A model generated the notes under the pieces. That model was not told where the DNA came from, did not search any database, and saw only the letters and a list, made by a program, of their open reading frames with translations. From Agrostemma githago (Eukaryota > Streptophyta > Magnoliopsida > Caryophyllales > Caryophyllaceae): 64,000 bases of DNA. The position numbers and the translations under genes are program-made. The stretch covers positions 60,600,987-60,664,986 of the forward strand of contig OY288259.1 of NCBI GenBank assembly GCA_958450325.1. Reading direction: 5' to 3'. Of the stretch, positions 23,601 through 35,148 are shown piece after piece (the first letter of the stretch is position 1; each line of letters starts with the position of its first letter).

Positions 23601-25007
23601 TCAAATTTGGCCGAAAAACGTGGATAATAACCTTTAAAGTCGTCCGTTTCTGATGATTTTTTTCGAAAAATGAGAGATATTTTGTTTGTGATTCTAATAG
23701 GGCCCGTGCGCCGTAAGATGAGCATCGGATGTTAAAAAAACTATAAAATAATTTAGATTCGAGTATATTTTAAAGTTTTCGCCCGATTACAACGTGAGTT
23801 TAAAAGTTGTCGAATGCCTTTTAAATGTATTTATTTGATGCCGTATGTACCATTTTTTATTCGCGGACATATCTACAATGCACGTGGTAGTTACTGTGCG
23901 AATTTGGAAACATTTAATTTCAGAACTAAATTTGACCGGAAAACGTGGATAATAATCTTCAAAAATTGTCCGTTTCTGATGATTTTTCAAAAAATCGGAG
24001 ATATTTTATTTGTCATTCTAATAAGGCCCGTATGCCGTAAAATGAGCGTCGGATGTTAAAAAAATATAAATGAATTTATATTCGAGTATATTTTGAAGTT
24101 TACGCCCGATTACAACGCAACTTTAAAAGTAGCCGAATGCCTTTAAAATGTATTTATTTGGTGCCGTATGTACCATTTATTAATCGCGGACACTTCTGCA
24201 ATGCATGGAGTAGTTACTGTGCGCATTTGGAAACATTTAATTTCGGGACCAAATTTGGCCGAAAAACGTGGATAATAACCTTCAAAATCGTCCGTTTCTG
24301 ATGATTTTTCAAAAAATGAGAGATATTTTGTTTGTCATTCTAATAGGGCCCATATGCCATAAAATGAGTGTCAGATGTTAAAAAAACAATAAAAGAATTT
24401 AGAATCGAGTATATTTTGAAGTTTTCGTCCGATTATAACGCGGCTTTAAAAGTAGTCGAATGTCTTTTAAATTTATTTATTTGGTGCCGTACGTACCATT
24501 TATTATTCGCGGACACTTCTATAATGCATGGAGTAGTTACGGTGCGAATTTTGAAACATTTAATTTCGAGACGAAATTTGGCCGAAAAACGTGGATAATA
24601 ACCTTCAAAATCGTCCGTTTCTGATGATTTTTCGAAAAATGAGAGATATTTTGTTTGTCTTTCTAATAGGGCCCGTATTCCGTAAAATGAGCATGGGATG
24701 TTAAAAAAACTATAAAAGAATTTAGGTTCGAATATATTTTGAAGTTTTCGCCCGATTACAACGTGACTTTAAAAATAGTCGAATGCCTTTTAAATGTATT
24801 TATTTTGTGCCGTATGTACCGTTTATTATTCGCGGACATTTATAGAACGCATGGAGTAGTTACCGTGTCATTTTGAAGGTATTTAATTTCTGACCAAATT
24901 TTGTCGAAAAACGTAGATAATAATCTTCAAAATTCTCCGTTTTTGGTGATTTTTCGGGAAAAAAAAAAAACAAAAGAGATATTTTGCTAGTCAATTTAAC
25001 AGGGTAT
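20661..25007 (+). repeat. Tandem satellite, about 325-bp unit, right block (14 units)
   Basis: Same repeat and orientation as the left block. The anchor CTTCAAAATCGTCC or a close variant occurs near 20786, 21152, 21485, 21808, 22014, 22337, 22661, 22990, 23307, 23630, 23957, 24279, 24600 and 24930. One long unit (366 bp) results from a local duplication of AATTTGGAAACTTTTAATTT at about 21060-21125. One short unit (206 bp) follows a deletion at about 21838. Units become more diverged towards the right edge. The last is interrupted by the hAT element at 25016. Confidence 0.95.
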
Positions 25008-25015
25008 ATATGGCA

Positions 25016-26761
25016 TAGAGGTGATCAAATGGCCCAAGCCCATAAGTCCGACCCGGCCCGACCCGTTTTTTTGAAGGGCTTGGGCCTTATTTTATGGCCC
25101 AAAAAAGCCCATGGGCCGGCCCTAAAAAGCCCGAAGTATTTTTGGGCCGGGTTTGGGCCACGAATTTGGCCCAAATTTTGGCCCGGCCCGACCCATTCTT
25201 AATTAAAATAGATAATTTTTAGGGTTATTTAACAACAATAATACCAACTATAGGGCGTCTTCCAAAAATAATATCAATTTTAATAAATCTGAGAATAATA
25301 CGTATTATTGAAGTAGTTAAACGAGAGTAGTATGGGTGACCGGTTACCTGTACAACCCTTCCACCTTCCTCTTTCACCTTTAATTTTATTTAACGGCAAT
25401 AATATCAATTATAGAGCGTCTTCCGAAAATAATTCCAATTTTAATAAATCTGAGAATAATACATATTTTTGGAATAGTTAAATCAGAGTAGTATTGATGA
25501 CCAGTTAACGATAGAACTCATTCACCTTGCTTTTTTGCCTTTAATTTGTTTAATGTTCACTCTTTTTCACTTACTCAGTATACGAGGCATTAAACATCAT
25601 TAACGTCTTCGGTCTTCCTCTTCCTTCAACCTCACCAAATCTGACTAACAACACAATCCTACACCAAAATCAACACGTTAATCTAAACGAAACTTATAGA
25701 AAAAAACGGAAGAAGGATGAAGGGTAATGGAGAGAGAGGATGAAGGAGAAGAGTAAGGAGGAGTAGACTTGAGAAAACTGACCCGACCCGAATAAGCCAA
25801 ACCGAAACCGATCCGACACCCGAACCGTAGCATGATTTTGACCCGAGCTAACCCGAAACTGACCCGACTATTATTATTATAGAAAATTAGTCGGTATCCC
25901 TAAAAAGGTTTAAAACAGCAAACCCGAGAATGACCGCGAACCCGAAATTATCCGACCCGACCCGAAGTCAACCCGATTATTATAACCCAAAAGTGACCTG
26001 ACCCAAAGCTGACCCGACACAGTTCACCCATTATCCGTGTCTAAGGAGGAGGATGAAGGATAAGTAGCAGGTTAAATATTAATTAGGTGACCTGATGTAG
26101 CAGGTTATAAATTCACTTATACTACTCTTGTTTAACTACTCCAATAATACGTATTATTCTCGGATTTATTGAAATTGGTATTATTTTGGGAAGACGCTCT
26201 ATAGTTGGTTTTATTATTGTTAAATAACCCTAATTTTTATTACTACTTTTTAAACTTAGTGATAAGATTATAACTCAATTTAGAAGTTCTTATATAGTCA
26301 TACGTAATTTATGATTAATATCTTCGTAATATGATTGTAATTACTCAAAGAAATACACAATAAGAGTATATATATTATATTCATGTATATTTTATTAAAC
26401 ATTTTAAATTTGTTACGTTATTCATTACGGAGTATATAATATTTAAAGTAATAGAAGTTTGTCGATATTGTTGTTTATCATTAATTTTTTTAAAAAATAA
26501 GAAATTTATAAACAAAACACATAAGTTTAAATTATTAAACGGCGATATTAAGATATTTATTTCATACGAGAGCATTAAATTATAGGCCCCAAAAGGCCCA
26601 TTTTGGCCCGAAAAGCCCGTTCTAGCCCGCTAGGGCCGGGTTTGGGCTTGAAAAATAGGCCCACTCGTTTGGCCCGGCCCGGCCCAACCCGCTCATGTGG
26701 GCCATTTTTATTGCTTAGGCCTGGCCCAAACCCGCATTGGCCCGGCCCATGATCACCTCTA
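25016..26761. mobile_element. Non-autonomous hAT element (1746 bp) with 8-bp target duplication
   Basis: The element starts TAGAGGTGATCA and ends TGATCACCTCTA, a perfect 12-bp inverted pair. It is flanked by identical 8-bp copies of ATATGGCA (25008-25015 and 26762-26769). Eight-base duplications and TAGAGGTG-like ends are hAT superfamily marks. About 180 bp inside each end are packed with GGCCC/GGGCC words, the usual subterminal transposase-binding pattern. No transposase frame exists inside, so it depends on an enzyme made elsewhere. The insertion lies within the last decayed satellite unit, whose sequence continues on the right side (ATATGGCATATATAAAATAAGG). It is therefore younger than that part of the array. 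Confidence 0.92.
25219..26233. repeat. Nested inverted repeat inside the hAT element
   Basis: TTAGGGTTATTTAAC at the left and its complement at 26219-26233 open an inverted repeat of about 110 bp per arm. Both arms carry GCGTCTTCC, AATAAATC-GAGAATAATACGTATTATT and GAGTAGTAT. A third copy of the arm, in direct orientation and more diverged, lies at about 25388-25505. The core between is rich in ACCCGACCCGAA words. This looks like an older foldback element that became the cargo of the hAT element; no target duplication was found for it. Confidence 0.65.
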
Positions 26762-26769
26762 ATATGGCA

Positions 26770-28456
26770 TATATAAAATAAGGAAATTTATAAATACAAC
26801 CCTTAAGGCTGTAGGTAAGACACCAAAAGAGGAAAAAAAGTTTTGATATATGCATCAATTACATCAATATTTGTGTAATTTGGTTTTCAATTTCTAGGTT
26901 CATACCAATTTGGAAAAGTTTTAATTGCTTAAATACAACCCTAAGGGCTGTATTTAACAAAACCGATAAAATAATAGCCGGTTGTCAAAAAAATTCTTAA
27001 AGCAATTAAATCGATTCAAAAATTTAGATATCTAAAAATCTTAGATTTTCATCGCTTTTACCTCACTTCAAGATGTTAAATATCTTCCGACAATACTTTT
27101 TGATAAACAAAGATTAATTTTTCCTCCACCGTCTTAAATTTTATCTATAAAATAAACATAAACTATCTATTAAAACGGAGGGAGTAGATCCTCCATGCTT
27201 CAACTCAAGCAAATGATTAGATAAATGATTGATTCATCCTCAAAAAAGCAAGTTATTCACTTAATGGTACATAAAGACAAATCAAGTCATAATCAACCTA
27301 TTTTTACCCTTCAACTGCTCAAATATCTACTGTTACTGTACTTGCTGAAAATTGACAGTTAATCTTACTTGTACTGACAAATTTCTACCTACAAAATTGA
27401 CCCTTTGTTCATTTCTAGCTAAATTTACCCAATTTACCCAAATAAGCCCATGTGATAGGCCTGTAAAATTTTAAAGTAACCCAATTTTTACTACTTTAGT
27501 GTATAATCTGACACTTTTTTTTTTTGCATCAATTTCAGTAAAATGAACTGCATCCTGGTTGCTAGGATGTCATTGTGTATACGGTTCATCTCGCTCGTGA
27601 CAAAGATATCCGTATTATGAACAAATCAGGTCAACTAATGAAATTTGGAGGCTCTGTTCGCCCTTAGATCAACCTTAACTATTTTAACCACTGCACCAAT
27701 GTACCACTTTTGCTAATTTTGTATAATCGATATAGATATTGAAGTCATTCACCTATTTAGACCCCGGTTCCTAGAATCGAATGGATCACCCTATGGGCCG
27801 ACCCTAGGTCAAATAGATTTTCATTTAATTAGATAAGACAAGTACTTGTACTATTTTGTTACTAATACCTAGGAACATCGGTTTTGTCTTTTCCACCTTA
27901 TTTGACACGTCAGGCGTACGCATTTAAAAATAATATTAATTAAGATAACATTTTCATTAGAGTGTGTATACAATCAAGGATGATATATATATATATATAT
28001 ATATAGGATTAAACACTTAAAACAGTAGCTAATTTTGATTAGATTATGCTACTTAACCCTTGATTACTTTTCCAAAATGTCATTTTTTTCATCTATACCT
28101 CGGATTTAAGACGTGTACCGAGTATGTATGTATTCACCATCAAACCTGATGGACCGTTCTTTCCTTTCGTCGATCCTTTCATCTTCATCAACTAGTCACG
28201 GCCATATATAAGCCGATAAATACTTCTCTTCTACCAACATATAAGCAAAATAAGTAGGATAGTATGATTAAGAACCTGTGGAAATCATCAGCAGTCGGAT
28301 ACCGCTTTTCTAATTAGTTCTCCTTCAACCAAGATTGCATTCTTCTCGTTTCCCAACCCGAATATTGTTGCTTGTATCTTCTTTAACCCGTTTTGTTATA
28401 TATTCATATATACTTGTACAGATTGCAGGACTTCTTTATAATTCCAGCTGTTGCAT
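26770..28456. other. Intergenic region downstream of the CCCH gene
   Basis: No gene was found. Contents are AT-rich sequence, a CGGAGGGAGTA Stowaway-like end at about 27176 without a clear partner, and an (AT)11 microsatellite at 27983-28005. The right 200 bp are the presumed 3' flank of the minus-strand gene that ends at 28457. Confidence 0.4.
27983..28005. repeat. (AT)n microsatellite
   Basis: An uninterrupted AT dinucleotide run of about 23 bp. Confidence 0.85.
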
Positions 28457-30547
28457 TCAAATGACTGCAGGAATGCTACCTCCGATTCCTGGTGTAAAGG
28501 GGCTCTCAGGAAGACTAATTCCCCGACTGCTGGCAAATGTGCAGAATAGTCAGCGATGCAATGCATACTTTTTATTCTCTCAAATAGTCAGTGTAAGAAA
28601 AACAGCTCACTGAACGGGATTTTTATCGTCTTTACATACCTCTGTTGCTCGAAATAGTCTATGCCGAAATGCTGTGAGGAGCTTTCATCAGTGACAGAAG
28701 AGTTATTAATAGCATCCAACAGATAATGGTATTGCTCCATTCTAGTAAATTCCGATGCACCTGAATAAAAGATAGTCAGAATGAATACAGTACACCACTG
28801 ATCATTGATCAAGACGAGCCATGGATGGGAGTTGGGAAGTCGGGAAGTACTTACCTTCCAGGGAAATAAAGTCCTCCATAGCAAACCCGTTAAATTGGCG
28901 ATTGTGAATATTTTTATTTCGAAACTGCAGTTCAGAAAGCCGTCTCCTTTCCATCTCAAGAGCTTGCTCCTGCGCTTCCATTAGCTGTCTCCTTAAAATC
29001 CGCGGGGCTTCACATCTAGGCACTGCACGTCAAGATCATTAGCGAAATATATTAAAATGTAATACTTCTACTCTGTATGTTGTTCGTGGTTTTGGACTTT
29101 GGAGTGCTTACAAATATCGTTTTTGTCCATGTACTTCCTGCGAAGATAAAGGAAGAAGGTTTCAGATTACAAGAAGTGATGCAAAATCAGAAAATGGAAC
29201 GGGAGTTTAAGCTATGGAAATCACCTGTCGACAAGCTTAGACTTTTCTCGATAAGGTTTTACAAGAACACGAGACCCGTGAACAAAATGTGGGTTCCCTT
29301 TGGCCAAAATCGTCTTCACCGTGGTAGCACTTGAAAACGTAACAAATCCAAACATTCGCTTTTGTTGACAAGGGATCCTGACATCTTCCACATTCCCAAA
29401 CTCCCTACAAATTTAGGCCAATAGCAATAATAAGCAAGGAGATCTAACAACATATAGTAAAAGGACAAACGACGAGAGACTAATTATATATGCGGAGTAA
29501 TAATACCCAAAGTAGTCGGATACATCTTCTTCTGTGAATGTACTTTCTGATGGGAAAGTCAAGTATATTTGACGAGATGATCCGCTAGCAACTGAAGCAA
29601 GATCGCTTCTTTCGCCTCGATGTTCAACAATGTGTTTTGAAACATCTTCTGTTAAAATCACCGAATGTTGGCCGTGTGGTCTACACAAATTTCAGCAAAG
29701 AATTATGCGTTTGACATCGGCCGGCTACAAAAATACACAGATCAGAAGAAGAAAAAAACCTATCAATCAACTGAACGGTCTTCAAGCGAGCAAGAAGTTT
29801 GGTCAAGCTATAACCAGCACGACCATGCCGCTGGCTCTCAGTGAGGTACCCTTCGGCCTGAAGCATCCTGCCATACTTTTCACAGTACAACATAGGAAGC
29901 GAAGCAATGGAGACAGGTCCCCTTGTCGATTTCACAAGCTCGCTAATCTCCCCCTCCAGTTTTTCAAGTGAACGCGGTGAAAACAAATGATCATCAGCTC
30001 CAAGTTCATGGGAGCTGAATACTGTCGACACGTTATCCTGTCCATGTAGATACCGGCATGCACTACCGTGCTTGCAGAATCCCCTGTTGAAGTAATGGCA
30101 CGTCTTCACTGGAATTTCAGCGTGATTGGATAAATAACGGTTTCTTCTCACGCTCATCATAAAGTCCGAGTGATCATCGAATTCCACAAAGGAATCACCA
30201 AACAACAAAAACTCAGGATTCCATAAAGGGGTAGTAGGTGGGATCCGAAATGAATGTGATGAAAACGATAGATAATTCAAAGGAGGTTCAGAAAGGGGTG
30301 AGGAAGTGACGGAAATTGGAGGAGACGAGGGGGACGTGGAAACAGGTGTCTTAGCTAGAAATCCTAGTTGAAGCTTAGTTTTGTGAACTAATTTTTCCAA
30401 TAACTTTTCAGGAGCGTAAGCTAAGCGTATCATCTCCCTCTCCCCATGATCTTGTATAAGAATGCATCCCATGATCTTGGTTCCCAATTCGGGCTCCAAC
30501 TTTTGGATTCTGTCTAATAGAATCTTGGTCGCATCCGACAAATCCAT
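28457..30547 (-). CDS. CCCH zinc finger / LOTUS / RRM RNA-binding protein
   Basis: Seven coding exons on the minus strand: 29760-30547, 29507-29680, 29225-29404, 29112-29137, 28855-29022, 28640-28760 and 28457-28526. They sum to 1527 nt, 508 residues. Domains in order are a conserved N-terminal helix region (DATKILLDRIQKLEPE), and one C-x7-C-x5-C-x3-H finger (Cys150, Cys158, Cys164, His168). Then come an OST-HTH/LOTUS domain at about 196-280 (GPVSIASLPMLYCEKYGR, with GYSLTKLLARLK), an RRM at about 310-385 with RNP1 KRMFGFVTF, and a Glu/Arg coiled segment (LMEAQEQALEMERRRLSEL). The C terminus is LPESPFTPGIGGSIPAVI. This is the plant AtC3H18/22/46/53-type family, thought to bind RNA in the cytoplasm. 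The last acceptor is a CAGCAG tandem, so a form one residue longer is possible. A 5' UTR intron is likely (separate entry). Confidence 0.9.
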
Positions 30548-30570
30548 CTCACATATAGAATTAGGTGATC

Positions 30571-31952
30571 CTACATTGCAAACATGTATAAGTATGTACT
30601 TCCGTCAAGCAAACAAACTGAAATTGGAACAGCCAAAAGAAAGAGTTTTCATGATTTAAAACATATCCGACATTGAGAATAACAATAGAGAGCAGGATAT
30701 AGCGAGCGAGCTCAATCTCATCATAACACAAATTCTTATCTATGAATGAGATAGCCGTCATTTTTGTTAAACGGATGAAATACTACTAACCATCTAAACG
30801 TCAACAAGAGACAACCATGAAAACAACGATGTTATGTAGATGGTTGTGTAACGATGAGTAATACTCAGAAGTGTTAGTAACGATATTATATCTGTCACAA
30901 GGGAGACTAATTATCTATGAAAACAGCAAATATAGTCTAATTAGTGCAGATTAGACATTTAGAAATAACAACTCATACAAAAGCTGTAAAGTAGGAAAAA
31001 GTAAGAGAACCAGAAATGGAATATAATACCAAATCAGGTAATTTGAACAACAACTAAACAGATAATCAGGCCACATAATTCATTACCCTGTCACATTACA
31101 TAAACTATACACCAGTTAATTACACAAAATACATTGCATTAAATTTTTTGATTACGACAATTCGAAAAATTACATAAACTATACCTTAGGAAGAAATTAA
31201 TTTTGCATGGATTTCGACAATTCGAAGAAAAAAAATGTATAGAATCAAATGGAACGGACGAAATATATAACTCAAAAGAACACTTCTTTCTCCAACATTT
31301 TTTCCTATAATTACAAAAATAAAAAACAACCCTTTTGAAAGACGAATTACAAGAACAAAACCCAGTAAATTAATTACTCGTAGAATATAATAATAGGGTA
31401 ATTAGAAACTCAAAAGATCACTTCTTTCTTCATCATTTTCTCTTAAGATTACAAAAAAATAAAAATAAAAACAACCCTTTTAAGAGACTAATTAAAGGAA
31501 CAAAACCCAGAAATTAATTAGAATATAAGATTAGGGTAATTAAATAAGAAGAAAACTGATAATTGAGTCTTACAAACTAAAAAAACTAAAAAAAATACTT
31601 TTTTTCTACCATTTTCTCATATAATTACGGAAAAAAAAAACCCTTTAAAGAGACTAATTATAAGTATAAAACCCAGAAATTAATTTGAAAAAAAAAAATT
31701 GAAAATTGAGTTTTTTTTTTTCTTCAACATTTCTTCTAGAACTAAAGCTAGAAGTCTAGAACCCATAAGAAGCTTCTTCAAAATTAACAAAATCAAAGAA
31801 AAACCCAGAAAATTAATCAATGAAACAAAAAATGGGTAGTGGGTAATTAAGGAAGTTATAGAAGTTGGAAGCCAAAAAAAATTAAAGTTGAAAGAGGAAA
31901 AAAAAATTAAAGGAAAAGTAAAAAAAATAAAATAAAATAAAGAAGAACTCAC
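30571..31952 (-). other. Probable 5' UTR intron of the CCCH gene
   Basis: On the minus strand a strong donor (TTTG then GTGAGTTC) at 31952 and an acceptor (AATGTAG then GATCACC) at 30571 bracket 1382 bp of T-rich sequence with no credible reading frame. The acceptor is 23 bp upstream of the ATG at 30547. Splice signals are seen; transcription from about 31.98 kb is inferred. Confidence 0.5.
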
Positions 31953-34900
31953 CAAAGAAAAATGGTCACAGGTGGAAGAAGGGAAAAGGGTGGTCAGAAA
32001 AGGGAATATGCAGTGCTAATAAACTCACTCCCATGAATTTAATTAAAGAAAAGAAAAAAAAAACAGAGTTTTGCATATTCTCTCTAGCATGCATTGATCA
32101 CTCTTGAATAAAGGGACATGATGTTAATCCATTTGTGTTTGAATAAAGCAAAATGACACAAATGATGTTGCTTTTGAGGGTGAGGTTAAAGGAAAGGGAA
32201 GGGGGAGATAGTGTTATTGGTCTCGTGAAAGACGATTTTACGATAAATAATGTAAGGTTCGTTTGGATTGAAATGATCTGAACTGAATTGAAATGGGTTG
32301 AAGTACTGAGACAAAATGAGGTGTCTGGGGCTGAATTGAACGGAACTGAAATGCTCTTCCCTAGTCCCTACTTAGTACATCGGAAAGGTAAGGGGAGATA
32401 TAAGTATTATTATTGGTCTCGTGAAAGACGGTTTTACGATAAATAATGCAAGATTATGTTCTTTTGAAGTGAAATAGACTGAAGTATTGAGACCAAATGA
32501 GGATTGGATTGAACTGAACTGAAATGCTCCTCCCTACTCCCTAACCTAAGATTATAACTATCGATTATAACTCCAGATGAAAAAATGGAAAAATAAAGAA
32601 AAATCAACCACTCGTACTCTGGTAGTACTTTATAAATGAGAGATATCTTAGCAAAATCGCAATATCTAAACCGTCTTAGGTAAGAATTTACTATAAATAA
32701 TTAAATATGACATCATACACTCCACTTCGATTTTTCAACTCTCAGTTGTTCTTGCTTTCACTTCCCTAGTCAGTAGTCCCTAGGGACGAATCCAGACTTA
32801 AAATTTTGAGGTAACGAGTTAATTATATTTGCTCACGATATATGAAAATGTCTCAACTTTACGAAAATTGGGTAGCAAAAGTTGATAATGTTAATCATTT
32901 TAGGTAAATTTGGGATAGCGAATACTACCCTTTACTACTAACTAGATTCCCCTCTGTAGTCCCTACTCAATAACTGCTCCTATTGTTTCCTGCATAGTTG
33001 CCATATTTATTTCGGATGTGTAATTATCAAGTTTGCATATTTACTTCAATTTTGTCTACTCTTTTATTGGCCCTATTCGAAAATCAATCCGTTTTCCTTA
33101 CTAGAGTCATTTCTATGGAAAATAAGATTATATACCTGGTAGGAAGGTAAAATTGTTGAGCTTTTGTATATATTTACTGAGTTTATACAAGTTTCTGAGC
33201 TAAGTTGTAAGTTTTTGAGCTTTAAGCATTTATGTGATTTAACTCGATAACTTTACACTAAAACTCGGAAAGTTTACAACAAAACTGGAAACCTTTGTGA
33301 TAAAGCTCATTATAAAACCAGTTATACATATAGCTATGCAGAACTGGTTGTATAATCTTCTCATTTGCATATGTTGCATAGTACAAGGGTGGTATACTTT
33401 AATTTGTGTAAAAAGAATCAAATAATGCCTTCAATTTTTTTAATAGAATATACCGTAGATAATTTCGAAATGTGTAAAACGCTAAGGTTTTAAAAATTGA
33501 AATTGAAATTATTTAAATAACTCTAAATTCGATTTAAATGTTGTGAATAATGCAAATAAGGGCCAACAATATTTGGTTCAATATTATGCAATAATCATGA
33601 TTATTCATGAATTAGGATCATTATATTAAGACTAATATTTCCAAAATTACAATTGCTTAATTATCATGTTAATTTTGGGTGTATTATTTGTTAATTTACT
33701 CATTTTCATTGGAAAAAATAATTGGGATTATTATGACAATACAATCCATGTGAAGGCATATTGATGTAAGGAAGGGAATGTGCATGAGGCTAGGTAGGGT
33801 GTGTCAAAGAGGATATTATTTGAGAATTTAATCTCATTTTCTTGTTTTTGCTAAAATAAATGAACACAAAAAATTATCGGACAAGATTTATACAGAGTAA
33901 TAGACAATCTAAAGAAAAAATAAATACGGAGTAATATGGTAGGTAAATAGGTTTATTTATTGAATCTGCTTAATTAAAAGTAAAACGAACATACTTAGCT
34001 TATTAGGAAAAAAAATATAAGTATGAAATTCGTAAGTTGGTTCGTGACAAGATCAGCGAATATGGAGATCACAAAAATATACAAAAATAAATACGATCAT
34101 ACAGATGATTGATACTCCGTACTTGATTGACTGTACTTAATAAGAGACGATTTCTCTCCCGTTTTTATGATTTTACTATGGCTCTTTTGGGACATCAATG
34201 TTCATTAGAACAATGAGACAATAGGTATGATAAGATAAGAGCATGGTGGCGTGATAAATCCACTTTTTACCCTCAAATAATAATAATAATAATATATGTT
34301 TCTAATTCCTATACTATGATATCGATTAAAATAATGACTTTGTTCAGTAAATAAACGTATTATTATCGACATACAGAGTACTTATTAATTATCAAATTAT
34401 AATTCGTATGTACAAATTTATTAAATATTTTTTCAAGGAGAAAAATGTCTACTTTTAATTTTTTCCTCAATCTACCAATTGAATATGATGGGATAATATT
34501 AATAACATGTTGCAAATTATATACGGTGATCACATCCATGATTCCATACATATATTTGTTAATCAAATATGTCAAAACATTCGATATTTTATTTCCAATG
34601 CAATATTACACTATATATTACACCATATACGTACCAAACCCTAAAATCGACCTACAACCTAAGCCAATTAATCAAAATCAAAAATAAACAACAAAATTTG
34701 AAAAATAAATAACATGAGTATTCCTTAATGATTATATTTCCAAATAAATTTATTATAAGTATTACGGAGTATATTATAAAACCGTCTCATATAGATTATA
34801 AAACATTACATGGTGTAGATATTGTTATTGTGATAGTGTAAAATATTCACCGATCATCATATAAAATAAAAATAAATATCATACAATAGTACGACATATT

Positions 34901-35148
34901 AGAAAAATCGATATAAATATATAGGATTATGAATCATACTAAATCAAATTACATAATATTCCATAATGATTCTATTTCCATCATAAAAATCCAAACTTTC
35001 CTTAAAAATTCATATTTTCCAACTATTTAAAAGATCTTTAGTTACATTAAATATTCAATTAATTACCATTATTAAAACACCCTAATCCCAAATTTACCTT
35101 CCAAACATTCACCCCAAAAAAATTAACTTTCACCAAAATTAACCCACC
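31953..35148. other. AT-rich intergenic region upstream of the MADS gene
   Basis: No gene was found. About 32218-32370 and 32416-32545 are two imperfect direct copies, both starting GGTCTCGTGAAAGACG and ending GAACTGAAATGCTC. The rest is low-complexity AT-rich DNA, with scattered CGGAGTA words that mark decayed Stowaway-like elements. Confidence 0.4.
32218..32545. repeat. Imperfect direct duplication
   Basis: Two related blocks of about 130-150 bp are offset by 198 bp. They share GGTCTCGTGAAAGACG, TTTTACGATAAATAATG, a GAAGTA-TGAGAC segment and a GAACTGAAATGCTC-TCCCTA end. The second copy lacks part of the middle. Confidence 0.6.

Noticed and set aside
16948..24598. Many 60-105 codon frames such as those at 21291, 21622, 23445 and 24368, with similar proteins
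   Set aside because: They recur once per satellite unit and their likeness is that of the repeat DNA; frames are broken at random between units.
16060..25007. CRISPR-like regular spacing
   Set aside because: The repeats are 325 bp with no unique spacers, in a eukaryotic genome; this is a satellite.
31680..31955. Minus-strand 91-codon frame rich in Phe and Leu
   Set aside because: Low-complexity T-rich DNA within the probable 5' UTR intron of the CCCH gene.
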